Under the pieces are notes generated by a model. The model was not told the origin of the DNA. It saw only the letters and a program-made list of their open reading frames with translations, and made no database searches. The position numbers and the translations under genes were made by a program. This document shows, one piece after another, positions 24,993 through 38,810 of a DNA stretch of 64,000 nt (position 1 is the first letter of the stretch; the number at the start of each line of letters is the position of its first letter). This DNA comes from Amnibacterium sp. CER49 (GTDB taxonomy: Bacteria > Actinomycetota > Actinomycetes > Actinomycetales > Microbacteriaceae). The stretch is taken from contig NZ_JARVWQ010000001.1 in the NCBI RefSeq assembly GCF_029846255.1, positions 372,001 through 436,000 of the forward strand, written 5' to 3'.

Positions 24993-25136
24993 ATGGCCCT
25001 TCCCTCGACGCTCCCGTTCCCCGCCGCCACGAACCTCGGCAGCGGTGCGAACGCCGCCGGGATGGTGGTCGTGCTCCTCGCCGTCGCGGTGCTGATCGTG
25101 GTCGCGGTCGTGTTCTTCGTCCGGCGCCGGCGCTGA
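24993..25136 (+). CDS. Small single-pass membrane protein (47 residues)
   Basis: The short frame begins at ATG 24993 and ends one base before the GTG of the SDR gene, so the two are probably coupled. The sequence is a 20-residue polar, Pro/Ala/Asn-rich start, a long hydrophobic helix of Val/Leu/Ala (about 24-42), and a cytosolic RRRR tail. The arrangement matches a tail-anchored membrane peptide. It resembles a sortase sorting signal, but no LPxTG is present. No family is recognised. Confidence 0.55.
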   Translation: MALPSTLPFPAATNLGSGANAAGMVVVLLAVAVLIVVAVVFFVRRRR

Positions 25137-25137
25137 C

Positions 25138-25902
25138 GTGGGCGGAGGAGGGCGCGTCCTCGTCACGGGCAGCAGCCGCGGCATCGGGGCCGCGATCGCG
25201 ACGGCGCTCGCGCGGGCCGGATGCCGGGTGGTCGTGCACGCGGGTCGCGACCGCGGGGCCGCGGAGTCCGTGCGCGACGCGCTCCAGGGCGACGGGCACG
25301 CCGTCGTCGTCGGCGACGTCACGGATCCGGACGTGTGCGCGGCGGTCGTCGCGCAGTCGATCGCCGCGCTCGGCGGCCTCGACGTGCTCGTGCTGAACGC
25401 CGGGGTGTACGAGGCGCATCCGATCGACGCGATCGACTACGCCGGCTGGCGCGACGCCTGGCGGCGGACGCTCGACACGAACCTCGTGGGGCCCGCGAAC
25501 CTCGCCTGGCTGCTCGTCGACCACCTCCGCTCTCGTCCCGAGGGGGCGGGAGGCGGTCGGGTCGTCGCGGTGGGGTCGCGCGGCGCGTACCGGGGCGAGC
25601 CCGTCACGGCCGCATACGCGGCGAGCAAGGCGGGCCTGCACGCGATGACGCAGTCGCTCGCGCTCGCCCTCGCGCCGCACGGCGTGCTCGCCGCCGCGGT
25701 CGCTCCGGGCTTCGTCGAGACCGACATGGCGCGATCGGTGCTCGAGGGCCCGGACGGCGACGCGGTGCGCGCCCAGAGCCCCTTCCGCCGGGTGGCGCAG
25801 CCGCACGAGGTGGCGGACGTCGTCACCTGGCTCGCCACCGACGCCCCGCTCTGGGTGAGCGGCGCGGTGCTCGACGCGAACGGCGCCTCCTACCTCCGAT
25901 GA
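25138..25902 (+). CDS. Short-chain dehydrogenase/reductase (SDR)
   Basis: 254 residues from a GTG start. The cofactor motif TGSSRGIG is at 10-17, the NAG motif at 87-89, catalytic Ser147 in VGSRGAY and the YxxxK pair Tyr160/Lys164. The classical C-terminal GAVLDANGASYLR is present. It is an NAD(P)-dependent oxidoreductase of FabG-like type, but no acyl-carrier context is seen. It follows the small membrane protein gene directly. Confidence 0.9.
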   Translation: MGGGGRVLVTGSSRGIGAAIATALARAGCRVVVHAGRDRGAAESVRDALQGDGHAVVVGDVTDPDVCAAVVAQSIAALGGLDVLVLNAGVYEAHPIDAIDYAGWRDAWRRTLDTNLVGPANLAWLLVDHLRSRPEGAGGGRVVAVGSRGAYRGEPVTAAYAASKAGLHAMTQSLALALAPHGVLAAAVAPGFVETDMARSVLEGPDGDAVRAQSPFRRVAQPHEVADVVTWLATDAPLWVSGAVLDANGASYLR

Positions 25903-25922
25903 GGCGTCGATAGCGTGGAGGC

Positions 25923-26873
25923 ATGACGCAGGCGTCCTACTACGACACGAGCACCTGGGATCCGCGCGACGTCGTCGCGGGCGGCAACCGGATGGTGCCC
26001 GTCACGACCCCGATCGGCGACTTCCGGGTCTGGACGCGCCGGGTGGGCACGAACCCCGACCTCAAGGTGCTCCTGCTGCACGGGGGCCCCGGCGCCACCG
26101 ACGAGCTCTACGAGCCGTTCGACCTCTGGCTGCCGCCGGAGGGCGTCGAGTACTACTACTACGACCAGCTCGGCTCGTACCGCAGCGACCGACCGACCGA
26201 CCCCTCGCTGTGGGACCTCGGCCGCTTCGTCGACGAGGTCGACCAGGTGCGCCGCGCGCTCGGCCTCGACGCGTCGAACCTCGTGCTGCTCGGCCAGTCG
26301 TGGGGCGGCCTGCTCGCGCTCGAGTACGCGCTGCACCACCAGGAGCACCTGAAGGGGCTCGTCATCTCGAACATGATGTCGAGCGCGCCGGCCTACAACG
26401 CCTACGCCCACGACGTGCTCATGCCGGCGATGGATCAGGAGGCGCTCGCCGAGATCCAGCGCCTCGAGGCCACGGGCGCGACGGACGACCCGCGCTACGA
26501 GGAGCTGCTGATGGAGCACCACTACCAGCAGCACGTCTGCCGCTTCCCGCCGGACGAGTGGCCGGAGCCCGCCGTCCGGAGCCTCGCGCACATCAACCCC
26601 GACGTCTACGTACCGATGCAGGGCCCCTCCGAGCTCGGCCTCTCCGGCTCGCTCGAGACGTGGGACCGCTCCGGCGACCTCGGCCGCATCACGGTGCCGA
26701 CCCTCACCATCGGCGCGACGCACGACACGATGGATCCCGAGTACATGCGGTGGATGGCGGAGCAGCTGCCGAACGGCCGCTACCTGCACTGCCCGGACGG
26801 CAGCCACCTGTCGCAGTTCGACGACCCGACGCACTACTTCCCGGGTCTGCTCGACTTCCTGAAGTCGCTCTAG
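25923..26873 (+). CDS. Proline iminopeptidase-family alpha/beta hydrolase (S33)
   Basis: 316 residues. HGGPG at 53-57 and YYYDQLGSYRSDRP match the oxyanion and substrate-entry region of prolyl aminopeptidases. The nucleophile Ser126 is in LLGQSWGGLLA, with acid Asp268 (IGATHDTMDPEYM) and base His295 (PDGSHLSQFD). It probably releases N-terminal proline or small amides in the cytosol. It ends 4 bases before the second copy of the long palindrome. Confidence 0.9.
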   Translation: MTQASYYDTSTWDPRDVVAGGNRMVPVTTPIGDFRVWTRRVGTNPDLKVLLLHGGPGATDELYEPFDLWLPPEGVEYYYYDQLGSYRSDRPTDPSLWDLGRFVDEVDQVRRALGLDASNLVLLGQSWGGLLALEYALHHQEHLKGLVISNMMSSAPAYNAYAHDVLMPAMDQEALAEIQRLEATGATDDPRYEELLMEHHYQQHVCRFPPDEWPEPAVRSLAHINPDVYVPMQGPSELGLSGSLETWDRSGDLGRITVPTLTIGATHDTMDPEYMRWMAEQLPNGRYLHCPDGSHLSQFDDPTHYFPGLLDFLKSL

Positions 26874-26877
26874 CCGC

Positions 26878-26932
26878 CTGCTCCGGATCCTTGCCGCTCT
26901 CAGCCCGGCAGAGCGGCAAGGATCCGGAGCAG
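26878..26932. repeat. Long palindrome, copy 2 (bidirectional terminator before gatB)
   Basis: Perfect 23-bp arms (26878-26900 and 26910-26932) with a 9-base loop, between the convergent iminopeptidase stop (26873) and gatB stop (26944). The inner 21 bases of the arm are identical to copy 1 at 15801-15821, while the loop differs. The placement is the same: the only feature in a convergent gap. Confidence 0.85.
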
Positions 26933-26943
26933 CCCGGGGGACG

Positions 26944-28467
26944 TCAGGCGTTGGCGCGCTCGAGCACGAGCTCGCGGACCCGGGCCGCATCGGCCTGGCC
27001 GCGCATCGCCTTCATGACCGCGCCGATGACCGCGCCGGCGGCCTGCACCTTGCCGTCGCGGATCTTCTGCAGCACGTCGGGCTGCTCGCCGAGCGCCTGG
27101 TCGATCGCGGCGAGCAGCGCGGAGTCGTCCGACACGACGGCGAGCCCGCGGGCCTTCACGACGTGCTCGGGGCTGCCCTCCCCCGCCACGACGCCCTCGA
27201 GCACCTGCCGAGCGAGCCGGTCGGTGAGCTCGCCCGTCTCGACGAGGGCGATGAGCTCGGAGACGTGCAGCGGCGACACGAGCGAGCCGGGCTCGACGCC
27301 GCGCGCGTTCGCGATGCGCAGGATCTCGCCGAGCCACCACTTGCGGGCCTGCGCGGGCGCCGCGCCGGCCCCGACGGTCTCCTCGAGCTCGACGAGCACG
27401 TTCGCGTTGAGGATGTCGCGGAACTCCGAGTCGGTGAAGCCGTAGTCGGCCTGCAGCCGACGGCGGAACTGGGTCGGCGACTCGGGCAGCGCCGCCCGCA
27501 GCTGCTGCACGAGCTCGGCCGAGGGCCGGATCGGCAGCAGGTCGGGCTCCGGGAAGTACCGGTAGTCGTCGGCGTCGGACTTCGGCCGGCCCGCGCTCGT
27601 CGTGCCGGTGTCCTCGTGCCAGTGCCGGGTCTCCTGCACGATCGAGCCGCCGGCCTCGAGGATCGCGGCCTGGCGCTGGATCTCGTAGCGCACGGCCCGC
27701 TCGACGCTGCGGAGGCTGTTCACGTTCTTCGTCTCGGTGCGCGTGCCGAGCCGCGTCTCGCCGCGCGGCCGGAGCGAGACGTTCGCGTCGCAGCGGAGGT
27801 TGCCGCGCTCCATGCGGGCACGGCTGATGCCGAGCGAGCGCACGATGTCGCGGATGGTCGCCACGTACGCCTTCGCGAGCTGCGGGGCGAGGTGCTCCGC
27901 GCCGAAGATCGGCTTCGTGACGATCTCGACGAGCGGCACGCCCGCGCGGTTGTAGTCGACGAGCGCCGCGTCGGCGCCGTGGATGCGGCCCGTCGCCCCG
28001 CCCATGTGGGTGAGCTTGCCGGCGTCCTCCTCCATGTGCGCCCGCTCGATCGGCACCTGGAAGAGGGTGCCGTCCTCGAGCTCGACCTCGACCGAGCCCT
28101 CGAAGGCGATCGGCTCGTCGTACTGGCTGATCTGGTAGTTCTTGCCGAGGTCCGGGTAGAAGTAGTTCTTCCGCGCGAACCGGCAGGACTCCGCGATCGA
28201 GCACCCGAGCGCGAGGCCGAGCGAGATCGAGTAGCGCACCGCCTCGGCGTTCACGACCGGGAGCGACCCCGGCAGGCCCATGTCGACAGGCGCGACGGCC
28301 GTGTTCGGCGCGGCCGGGTCGTCTCCCGCGGCCGGGTTCGGCGCGGCGGAGAACATCTTCGTCGCGGTCGACAGCTCGACGTGGACCTCGAAGCCGAGCA
28401 CGGGCTCGTACTTCGCGAGGGCCTCGTCGTAGTCGAGGAGCACGTCGGTGGCGTTCGGTGCAGCCAT
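26944..28467 (-). CDS. gatB: Aspartyl/glutamyl-tRNA amidotransferase subunit B
   Basis: 507 residues, typical for GatB. The cradle/kinase domain begins [20 protein letters not shown] and includes the conserved [17 protein letters not shown] and [14 protein letters not shown] motifs; the C-terminal YqeY/tail domain ends the protein. In complex with GatA and GatC it phosphorylates and amidates Glu-tRNA(Gln) (and Asp-tRNA(Asn)), supplying Gln-tRNA. The ATG lies 2 bases after the gatA stop, so it is translated from the same gatCAB mRNA. Confidence 0.96.
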   Translation of the reverse strand: MAAPNATDVLLDYDEALAKYEPVLGFEVHVELSTATKMFSAAPNPAAGDDPAAPNTAVAPVDMGLPGSLPVVNAEAVRYSISLGLALGCSIAESCRFARKNYFYPDLGKNYQISQYDEPIAFEGSVEVELEDGTLFQVPIERAHMEEDAGKLTHMGGATGRIHGADAALVDYNRAGVPLVEIVTKPIFGAEHLAPQLAKAYVATIRDIVRSLGISRARMERGNLRCDANVSLRPRGETRLGTRTETKNVNSLRSVERAVRYEIQRQAAILEAGGSIVQETRHWHEDTGTTSAGRPKSDADDYRYFPEPDLLPIRPSAELVQQLRAALPESPTQFRRRLQADYGFTDSEFRDILNANVLVELEETVGAGAAPAQARKWWLGEILRIANARGVEPGSLVSPLHVSELIALVETGELTDRLARQVLEGVVAGEGSPEHVVKARGLAVVSDDSALLAAIDQALGEQPDVLQKIRDGKVQAAGAVIGAVMKAMRGQADAARVRELVLERANA

Positions 28468-28469
28468 GG

Positions 28470-30071
28470 TCAGGCCGTCCCTCCGTCGGGTTCGGTGCCG
28501 GCGCCAGGAGCTGGGGCCGTGCCCGGCGTCGAGCGGATGGTGCCGCCGGCGCCGTGCAGGCCGAGCGCGGGCGCGCGGTCGAGCAGCGGCCCGCCCCACT
28601 CGGCCTCGAGCACGGCCTCGAGGGCGGCGGCGACGCGGTAGAGGCGGGCGTCCTCGCGCGCGGGCGACATGAGCTGCAGGCCGACCGGCAGCCCGTCCTC
28701 GGGCGCGAGGCCGATCGGCATGCCGAGGCCGGGCACGCCCGCGAGGTTCGCGGGGATCGTCGTGATGTCGTTCAGGTACATCGCCATCGGGTCGGCGAGC
28801 TTCTCGCCGAGCGGGAAGGCGGTCGTCGGCGCGGACGGCGAGACGAGCACGTCGGCCTGCGCGAAGCACGCGTCGAAGTCGCGCTGCACGAGCGTGCGCA
28901 CCTGCTGGGCGCTGCCGTAGTAGGCGTCGTAGTAGCCGGCGGAGAGCGCGTAGGTGCCGAGGATGATGCGGCGCTTCACCTCGGGGCCGAACCCTGCCTC
29001 GCGCGACAGCGCCGTCATCTGCTCGACGGTGACGTCGCCCGGGTCGACGCGCAGGCCGTACCGCACCGCGTCGAAGCGGGCGAGGTTGCTCGACGCCTCG
29101 GCCGGGAGGATCAGGTAGTACGCGGCGAGCGCGTACTCGAAGTTCGGGGCCTGCACCTCGACGACCTCGGCGCCGCGCTCGGCCATGCGCTTCAGCGCCT
29201 CGCCGAAGCGCTGCCGAACGCCGGCCTGGAAGCCGGCCCCGTCGAGCTGGTGGACGACGCCGATACGGAGGCCCTCGAAGGAGCCCGCCGCGGCGCCCTC
29301 GCGAGCGGCCGCGGCGAACGACGGCCAGTCCTCCTCGAGGCTCGTCGCGTCGTGCGGGTCGTGGCCGCCGATGACGTCGTGGATCAGCGCCGCGTCGAGC
29401 ACCGTGCGCGAGACGGGTCCGACCTGGTCGAGCGACGAGGCGAGCGCGATCGAGCCGTACCGGGACACGCCGCCGTACGTCGGCTTCACACCGACCGTGC
29501 CGGTGACGGCCGCGGGCTGGCGGATGGAGCCGCCCGTGTCGCTGCCGAGCGCGACGGGCGCCTCGAACGCGGCGACGGCCGCCGCGGAGCCGCCGCCGGA
29601 GCCGCCCGGGATGCGGGTGAGGTCCCACGGGTTGCGGGTCGGGCCGTAGGCGGAGTGCTCGGTCGACGACCCCATGGCGAACTCGTCCATGTTCGTCTTG
29701 CCGAGCGGCACCAGGCCCGCGGAGCGGAGCCGGGCCACCGGGGTCGCGTCGTAGGGCGGCACCCAGCCCTCGAGGATGCGCGAGCCGGCGGTGGAGGGCA
29801 TGTCGAGCGTGCAGAGCACGTCCTTGATGGCGACCGGCACGCCGGCGAGCGGGCTCGCGGCGCGTCCTTCGGCGCGGTCGCGGTCGACGTGCTCGGCCTG
29901 CTGCAGCGCCCGCTCCCCCGCCACGTGCAGGTAGGCGTGCACGTCGGGGTCGACCGACGCGATGCGGTCGAGGTGCGCGCGGACCGCCTCGACGCTCGAG
30001 ACCTCGCGCCGGTCGAGCCGTTCGGCGAGCTGGGCCGCGGTCAGGCGGACGAGCTCCGCCTCCCCCGCCAC
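28470..30071 (-). CDS. gatA: Aspartyl/glutamyl-tRNA amidotransferase subunit A
   Basis: 533 residues, slightly longer than most GatA. The amidase-signature triad is visible: Lys83 in VAIKD, Ser158 in [10 protein letters not shown] and Ser182 in SDTGGSIRQ, with the spacings expected for the family. It hydrolyses glutamine and channels ammonia to GatB. The GTG start overlaps the gatC stop by one base (TAGTG). Position in the gatC-gatA-gatB operon confirms the assignment over other amidases. Confidence 0.96.
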   Translation of the reverse strand: MAGEAELVRLTAAQLAERLDRREVSSVEAVRAHLDRIASVDPDVHAYLHVAGERALQQAEHVDRDRAEGRAASPLAGVPVAIKDVLCTLDMPSTAGSRILEGWVPPYDATPVARLRSAGLVPLGKTNMDEFAMGSSTEHSAYGPTRNPWDLTRIPGGSGGGSAAAVAAFEAPVALGSDTGGSIRQPAAVTGTVGVKPTYGGVSRYGSIALASSLDQVGPVSRTVLDAALIHDVIGGHDPHDATSLEEDWPSFAAAAREGAAAGSFEGLRIGVVHQLDGAGFQAGVRQRFGEALKRMAERGAEVVEVQAPNFEYALAAYYLILPAEASSNLARFDAVRYGLRVDPGDVTVEQMTALSREAGFGPEVKRRIILGTYALSAGYYDAYYGSAQQVRTLVQRDFDACFAQADVLVSPSAPTTAFPLGEKLADPMAMYLNDITTIPANLAGVPGLGMPIGLAPEDGLPVGLQLMSPAREDARLYRVAAALEAVLEAEWGGPLLDRAPALGLHGAGGTIRSTPGTAPAPGAGTEPDGGTA

Positions 30072-30388
30072 TACTGCTCCTCGCCGAGGATCGCGGGCAC
30101 GCGGAAGCGGCCGTCCTGCGCCGCGGGGGCACCGGCGAGCACCTGCTCGGGCGTGAGGACCGCGCCGACCACGTCGTCGCGGAGCACGTTGACGAGCGGC
30201 AGCGGATGGCTGGTCGCGGGCACATCGGGGGTCGCGACGCGGCGCACCCGCGCCACGGCGTCGACGATCTGGGTCAGCTCGCCGGCGAGGTGCTCGATCT
30301 CGTCGGGCCGCAGCGCGATGCGCGCGAGTCCGGCGAGATGCGTCACCTCCGCGGCGGTGATCACGGCCGGCGGGGTCGCATCGCTCAT
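30071..30388 (-). CDS. gatC: Aspartyl/glutamyl-tRNA amidotransferase subunit C
   Basis: 105 residues. The N-terminal helix motif [18 protein letters not shown] and the later [17 protein letters not shown] and [11 protein letters not shown] are classic for GatC, the small scaffold that wraps around the GatA-GatB interface. A GGAGG site precedes the ATG at 30388. It is the first gene of the gatCAB operon; a TAGGAT box just upstream could be a -10 element giving a short leader. Confidence 0.93.
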   Translation of the reverse strand: MSDATPPAVITAAEVTHLAGLARIALRPDEIEHLAGELTQIVDAVARVRRVATPDVPATSHPLPLVNVLRDDVVGAVLTPEQVLAGAPAAQDGRFRVPAILGEEQ

Positions 30389-30428
30389 GGCCTCCATCCT
30401 AGGAAGGCGAGGCGGGCCGCCCGGACGG

Positions 30429-31676
30429 TCAGCGGGCCAGGGCGAGGACCCCGGTACCCGTGCTCGCATCGGAGGTGACCCGGTCGCCGCGGTCGACGCC
30501 GACGAGCGCGAGGTTGCGCATCGCCTCGCTCGTCGGCGCGAAGTAGCCCATGTGACCGACGGCGGACGTGAGCCGGGCGCCGGTCAGCGGGTCCCGGCCC
30601 CCGGCGGTCCCGAGCGGTACCGCGCCGTAGCCGGGGCTCGCCGGGTCGCTGCCGAAGAAGCCGCTCGTGGCGACGCCGTCCCAGACGGCGTGTCCGACAT
30701 AGACCTGACCGCTGCGCACGGCGAGCTGCTTCACCGACTGGGCGGGGCTGCCCGGCGCCCCGATCATCGCGAGCGCGTCGGCGGAGAAGAGGTGCGCCTG
30801 CAGCGCGAGCAGCGCGGCGGTCGCGCCGTACGAGTGGGCGAGCACCGCGAGGTAGGGCCGGTCGCCGCCCCGGACGGTGTTCAGGCCGTTCACGGCGTCG
30901 GCGAGCCGCAGCGCCCCGTCTCGCGCGGCGCCGAAGGAGAGCACGCCGAAGACGTCCGGGGTGCGGTAGCCGATCCAGGCGACGACCGCCGAGGTGCCGG
31001 ACCTCAGGCGCGGCGCCAGGGCGTGCTGCTGGGCCTGGAGGGCGGCCGCGGTGTCGGTCCAGTCGACGATCTGATCCGCGACGGTGAAGTACATGCCGGG
31101 CACGAGGAAGTCGACGGCCTCCGCCGTGGCGAGGTCGCCGACGGCGACCGCGGCGCGGCCACCGGACACGTCGAGCGTGACGAGCTCACGACGCGGGCCG
31201 CCGGGGGGCGCTTCGAGGGCAGCGGCGACCTGCTCGAGCGCGGCGAGCCGCTGCGCGAGGACCACCCCCTCGCCGCGTCCCGTGCCCTGGGACTGCTGCC
31301 GCTGGGCGTCGGCGAGGCCGGCGGCGAGCGCCGAGCGGTTCGCCGTGTCGCGGGTGTCGTAGGGCACGCCCTCGAGGTTGCCGATCACCTGCGGCGCGAC
31401 GCGCAGCAGCCGTGTGCGCGCCTCGGCGGGAAGCCCGTGCCACCAGCGGGCCGTGCGGGCGGGCGCGGGCTCCGTGGCGGCCAGCACCCGCGCGTCCAGG
31501 TCGATGCGGGCGCGGTCCGCGTCTCCCCGGGTCACGGCGCTGGTGAGGTCGGCGACGGCCTCGTCGGCGGCGCGGCGGTCGGGGGCGACGAGCGCGGTCG
31601 GCACGGCCGGGGGTGCGGCGACGGCGCCCATGGTGAGGGACGCGGCGACGAGCAGAGCGAGCACGCGACCGGCCAT
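30429..31676 (-). CDS. Secreted DUF1023-type alpha/beta hydrolase
   Basis: 415 residues from the ATG at 31676, preceded by a GGGGAGG site. An N-terminal hydrophobic segment (about 1-22) is a signal peptide or anchor. The segment WWHGLPAEARTRLLRVAP with QVIGNLEGVPYDTRD is typical of the linker region in DUF1023 hydrolases. The nucleophile is Ser282 in VLAHSYGATAA, and VGHMGYF near the C-terminus may supply the catalytic His. The substrate is unknown. It lies in its own unit between ligA and gatC. Confidence 0.85.
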   Translation of the reverse strand: MAGRVLALLVAASLTMGAVAAPPAVPTALVAPDRRAADEAVADLTSAVTRGDADRARIDLDARVLAATEPAPARTARWWHGLPAEARTRLLRVAPQVIGNLEGVPYDTRDTANRSALAAGLADAQRQQSQGTGRGEGVVLAQRLAALEQVAAALEAPPGGPRRELVTLDVSGGRAAVAVGDLATAEAVDFLVPGMYFTVADQIVDWTDTAAALQAQQHALAPRLRSGTSAVVAWIGYRTPDVFGVLSFGAARDGALRLADAVNGLNTVRGGDRPYLAVLAHSYGATAALLALQAHLFSADALAMIGAPGSPAQSVKQLAVRSGQVYVGHAVWDGVATSGFFGSDPASPGYGAVPLGTAGGRDPLTGARLTSAVGHMGYFAPTSEAMRNLALVGVDRGDRVTSDASTGTGVLALAR

Positions 31677-31820
31677 CGGTGCACCTCCCCCGCGTTCGAG
31701 CGCACAGGGGGAAGGAACCGCCACGCCCCCCGCGTGACCCTCACACTAGGGACACCCGGACGGGGGGCGCCAGTCCCCACGCAGACACGATCTGCTAACA
31801 GGGACCGGACGTCCACGCGG

Positions 31821-35262
<3,442 letters not shown>

Positions 35263-35387
35263 GGCGTCCAGGGTAGGCGCCGCCTGGCCCCGGCGGGGCC
35301 GGACCGGCGTGCGCCGTGCGGGATCCGGTGCGTCCCGCAGGACCAGCCCGCCCAGGGGCCTGCGCGGACGTCCGGGGACGAGGCGGG

Positions 35388-36539
35388 TCAGGCGACGGCG
35401 GCGAGCGCGGGCAGCGCCGCGAGCAGCGCGTCGACGTCGGCCTCGGTCGACGAGTGCCCGAACGTGATGCGGAGCGCGCCGCGGGCCTCCTCGGCCGGGA
35501 GACCCATCGCGAGCAGCACGGGCGAGACGCGGGCGACGCCCGCGAGGCACGCGGATCCGGTGCTCACCGAGACCCCGGCCATGTCGAGCAGCAGCAGCAG
35601 GTCCTCGCCGTTCGCGCCCGGCACCGTCAGGTGCAGGTTGCCCGGCAGCCGCGCACCCGGGACAGCCGGATCGGCGCCGCGGACGACCGCCCCGGGGAGC
35701 GCTGCGAGCACCCCGGCGAGCGCGCGGTCGCGGAGGCGCCGCAGCCGGTCGGCCTCCCGCTCGAGGTCCTCCGTCGCCGCCTCGGCCGCGACGGCGAACG
35801 CGCGGGCGGCCGCGGCCTGCTGGGTGCCGGAGCGCAGGCCGCGCTCCTGGCCGCCGCCGTGGAGCACCGGCTCGAGCCGCACCGACCGGTCGACGACGAG
35901 CGCGCCGATGCCGGGCGGCCCGCCGACCTTGTGCGCCGAGACGCTGAGCAGCGCGGCGCCCGAGGCCCGGAACCGCACGGGCACCGAGCCGAAGGCGGCG
36001 ACCGCGTCGACATGCAGCGGCACGGCCGCGGCGCGGGCTGCGCCGGCGAGGGCCGGGACGTCGTTCACCGTGCCGACCTCGTTGTTCGCCCACAGCGCCG
36101 TCACGAGCGCGGGGGCGCCGTGCTCGTCGAGCGCGCCGGTGAGCACCGCCGGCGACAGCCGGCCGTCGCCGTCCACAGGCAGCGGCACGAGCTCGGCGCC
36201 CTCGCTCGAGACGAGCGCGTCGATCGTCTCGACGGTCGCGGCGTGCTCGCCGCCGGGGGCGAGCACGCCGCGCCTGCCTGCCGCCGCACCGGCCCGGTAG
36301 GCGCCGGTGATCGCGAGGTTCACGCTCTCGGTGCCGCCCGAGGTGAGCACGACGTCGAGCGGCGCGCAGTCGAGCAGCGCCGCGAGCCGCTCGCGGGCGT
36401 CCTCGAGCATCGCCCGCGCGGCCTGCCCGTGCCGGTGCACCGACGACGGGTTGCCGGCGCGCCCGAGCGCCTCGACGAGGGCCGCGGCGGCGGCGGCCCG
36501 CATCGGCGACCCGGCGGCGTGGTCCAGGTAGGCGGCCAT
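35388..36539 (-). CDS. Cysteine desulfurase (NifS/IscS-like, PLP-dependent)
   Basis: 383 residues from the ATG at 36539; an ATG at 36548 in frame adds three residues. Counting from 36548, the PLP lysine is Lys207 in [12 protein letters not shown] and the sulfur-carrying cysteine is Cys334 in [10 protein letters not shown], the class I (IscS/NifS) active-site loop. It removes sulfur from cysteine as an enzyme-bound persulfide. No IscU or SUF gene is near, so mnmA is the likely client. The gene is divergent from glgX with only 11 bases between the farther start codons. Confidence 0.93.
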   Translation of the reverse strand: MAAYLDHAAGSPMRAAAAAALVEALGRAGNPSSVHRHGQAARAMLEDARERLAALLDCAPLDVVLTSGGTESVNLAITGAYRAGAAAGRRGVLAPGGEHAATVETIDALVSSEGAELVPLPVDGDGRLSPAVLTGALDEHGAPALVTALWANNEVGTVNDVPALAGAARAAAVPLHVDAVAAFGSVPVRFRASGAALLSVSAHKVGGPPGIGALVVDRSVRLEPVLHGGGQERGLRSGTQQAAAARAFAVAAEAATEDLEREADRLRRLRDRALAGVLAALPGAVVRGADPAVPGARLPGNLHLTVPGANGEDLLLLLDMAGVSVSTGSACLAGVARVSPVLLAMGLPAEEARGALRITFGHSSTEADVDALLAALPALAAVA

Positions 36540-36559
36540 GACCTGCATAGGGTACGGGC

Positions 36560-38632
36560 ATGCAGGCGGCTCCCCTCGAGGCGGCGACCGACCCTCGCGC
36601 CGAGGACCACCTCCGCGATCTCGGCGTGCGGCTCACTCCCGACGGCGGCGAGGTGCGCGTGTTCAGCGCCACCGCGAAGCGGATGGAGCTGTGCCTCCTC
36701 GACGAGCGCGACCCCTACTGGGTGGAGAAGACGGTGCGCCTCCGCCGCGGTGAGGGCGGCGTGTGGAGCGGCAGCTCCCCGCTGCTCGCGCCGGGACGGC
36801 GGTACTCGATCCGCGCCGACGGGCCGAGCGGCCCGCGCGACGCGTTCAACCCCGACCTCCACCTGCTCGACCCGTACGCGAAGGGCCTCGTCCGCGTCGA
36901 CCAGGAGACCTGGCGCGGCGCCGTCGTCACCGACGACTTCGACTGGGGCGGCGCCGGCAAGCCGCACACGCCCCTCGAGCGCACCGTGCTCTACGAGGCG
37001 CACGTGCGAGGGCTCACGAAGCAGCTGCGCAGCGTCCCCGCGCACCTGCGCGGCACCTACGCGGGGCTCGCGCACGAGAGCACCATCGACTACCTCAAGG
37101 ACCTCGGCGTCACCGCCGTCGAGCTGCTGCCCGTGCACGCCTCCACCAGCGAGCGGCGGCTCATGAAGCAGGGCATGGCCAACTACTGGGGCTACAACAC
37201 GGTCGGCTTCTTCGCCCCGCACGGCCAGTACGCCTCGCTGCCCGCGCAGGCGGCCGGGCCCCAGGCGGTGCTCGAGGAGTTCAAGGGCATGGTGCGGCTG
37301 CTGCACGAGGCGGGCCTCGAGGTGATCCTCGACGTCGTCTACAACCACACCGCCGAGGAGGGCCGCTACGGCCCGACGACGAGCTTCCGCGGTCTCGACA
37401 ACAGCACCTACTACCGGCAGGGCGGCGACGGCCGGTACATCGACACCACCGGCTGCGGCAACACGCTCGACCACTCGCAGGAGGTCGTGCAGCGTCTCGT
37501 GCTCGACTCGGTCAGGTACTGGGCGAACGAGGTCCGCATCGACGGGTTCCGCTTCGACCTCGCGGTGACGCTCGGCCGCGACGGCGCCGTCACCTACACG
37601 CCGGACTCCCCGCTGCTCGCCGCGCTCCGCGACGATCCGGCGCTCGCCGGCGTGAAGCTCATCGCCGAGCCGTGGGACGTGGGCCTCGGCGGCTGGCAGA
37701 CGGGCGGCTTCCCTGCCGGGTGGTCGGAGTGGAACGACCGCTACCGCGACACCGTGCGCGACTTCTGGCTCACCGACGTCGAGGTGCTGCGCGGCGGCGG
37801 CTGGCCCCGCGAGGGCATCGGGGGCCTCGCCACCGGACTCGCCGGCTCGAGCCCGCGGTTCGGGCGGGAGCGGGCGCCGCTCGCGTCCGTGAACTTCGTG
37901 ACCGCGCACGACGGCTTCCCCCTCGCGGACCTCACCGCCTACAACCAGAAGCACAACCTCGCGAACGGCGAGTCGAACCGCGACGGCACCGACAACAACC
38001 ACTCGTTCAACTTCGGCGTCGAGGGGCCGACGCGGAACGAGGCGGTCCTCGCCGACCGTCGCCGGGCGATGCGCAACCTGCTCGGCACGCTGCTGCTCTC
38101 CGCAGGCGTGCCGATGCTCCTCGCGGGCGACGAGCACGGCCGCACCCAGCGCGGCAACAACAACGCCTACTGCCACGACGCGCCCGTCACCTGGCTCGAC
38201 TGGCGGCTCGCGGACTGGCAGCGCGAGCTGCACGACTCGGTGCGGCGCCTGATCCGCCTCCGCGACGAGAACCCGGCGCTGCGCCCGTCGCGCTACGCCG
38301 GCGACGACGGCGCGATCGACGGCGCCACCGAGATGCACTGGTACAACCGCGGCGGGGTGCGGATGGACGACGCGGCCTGGCTCACGAGCGAGAACCGCAC
38401 CCTGCAGTACCTCGCCCGGACGCTGCCGGACGCACCGGGCCGGAACAGCACGCTGGTGGTCGTGCACGGCCACGAGTGGCCGACCACGGTCGTCATGCCG
38501 CAGCACGACGGCATCACGCGCTTCACGCCGCTCTGGAGCAGCGCGGACGACGCGCCCGGCGGCGCCCCGCTCGCCCCCGGCGACGAGGTCGCGGTCGACG
38601 GCCCCACCCTGCTGCTCCTCCGCGCGGAGTGA
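36560..38632 (+). CDS. glgX: Glycogen debranching enzyme (isoamylase-type)
   Basis: 690 residues. An N-terminal CBM48-like domain precedes the GH13 barrel. Catalytic residues are Asp333 ([10 protein letters not shown]), Glu370 (LIAEPWD) and Asp451 (VTAHDGF). GH13_11 enzymes hydrolyse alpha-1,6 branch points of limit dextrins left by phosphorylase, which fits its position beside glgP. No Shine-Dalgarno site precedes the ATG; a TAGGGT box at 36548-36553 would give a leaderless start at it. Confidence 0.95.
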   Translation: MQAAPLEAATDPRAEDHLRDLGVRLTPDGGEVRVFSATAKRMELCLLDERDPYWVEKTVRLRRGEGGVWSGSSPLLAPGRRYSIRADGPSGPRDAFNPDLHLLDPYAKGLVRVDQETWRGAVVTDDFDWGGAGKPHTPLERTVLYEAHVRGLTKQLRSVPAHLRGTYAGLAHESTIDYLKDLGVTAVELLPVHASTSERRLMKQGMANYWGYNTVGFFAPHGQYASLPAQAAGPQAVLEEFKGMVRLLHEAGLEVILDVVYNHTAEEGRYGPTTSFRGLDNSTYYRQGGDGRYIDTTGCGNTLDHSQEVVQRLVLDSVRYWANEVRIDGFRFDLAVTLGRDGAVTYTPDSPLLAALRDDPALAGVKLIAEPWDVGLGGWQTGGFPAGWSEWNDRYRDTVRDFWLTDVEVLRGGGWPREGIGGLATGLAGSSPRFGRERAPLASVNFVTAHDGFPLADLTAYNQKHNLANGESNRDGTDNNHSFNFGVEGPTRNEAVLADRRRAMRNLLGTLLLSAGVPMLLAGDEHGRTQRGNNNAYCHDAPVTWLDWRLADWQRELHDSVRRLIRLRDENPALRPSRYAGDDGAIDGATEMHWYNRGGVRMDDAAWLTSENRTLQYLARTLPDAPGRNSTLVVVHGHEWPTTVVMPQHDGITRFTPLWSSADDAPGGAPLAPGDEVAVDGPTLLLLRAE

Positions 38633-38734
38633 CCGCTGAAGCGGGACACCGCGTGTAGGTGATCGGCTCTCGTGGAGGTCGAGATCGTGGTTCCGGACCT
38701 GCACCCGGACGAACTCCCTACGCGGCGTCTTCGA

Positions 38735-38757
38735 CCGAGGCCCGGGATGGGCCTCGG
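38735..38757. terminator. Hairpin 1 between convergent glgX and glgP
   Basis: 9-bp arms (38735-38743 and 38749-38757), 5-base loop. First of two tandem hairpins in the 178-base convergent gap. Confidence 0.55.
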
Positions 38758-38769
38758 CGCCGGCGTCGC

Positions 38770-38795
38770 GGCGGAGGTCCGACAGGACCTCCGCC
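38770..38795. terminator. Hairpin 2 between convergent glgX and glgP
   Basis: Perfect 11-bp arms (38770-38780 and 38785-38795) with a GACA tetraloop, 15 bases after the glgP stop as read on the minus strand. It is a good bidirectional terminator candidate. Confidence 0.65.
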
Positions 38796-38810
38796 CTCCG
38801 CTCCACGGCG

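Noticed and set aside
38640-38735. Possible transposase remnant between glgX and glgP
   Set aside because: No intact frame, inverted terminal repeats or recognised motif could be seen, so it is left as intergenic DNA.
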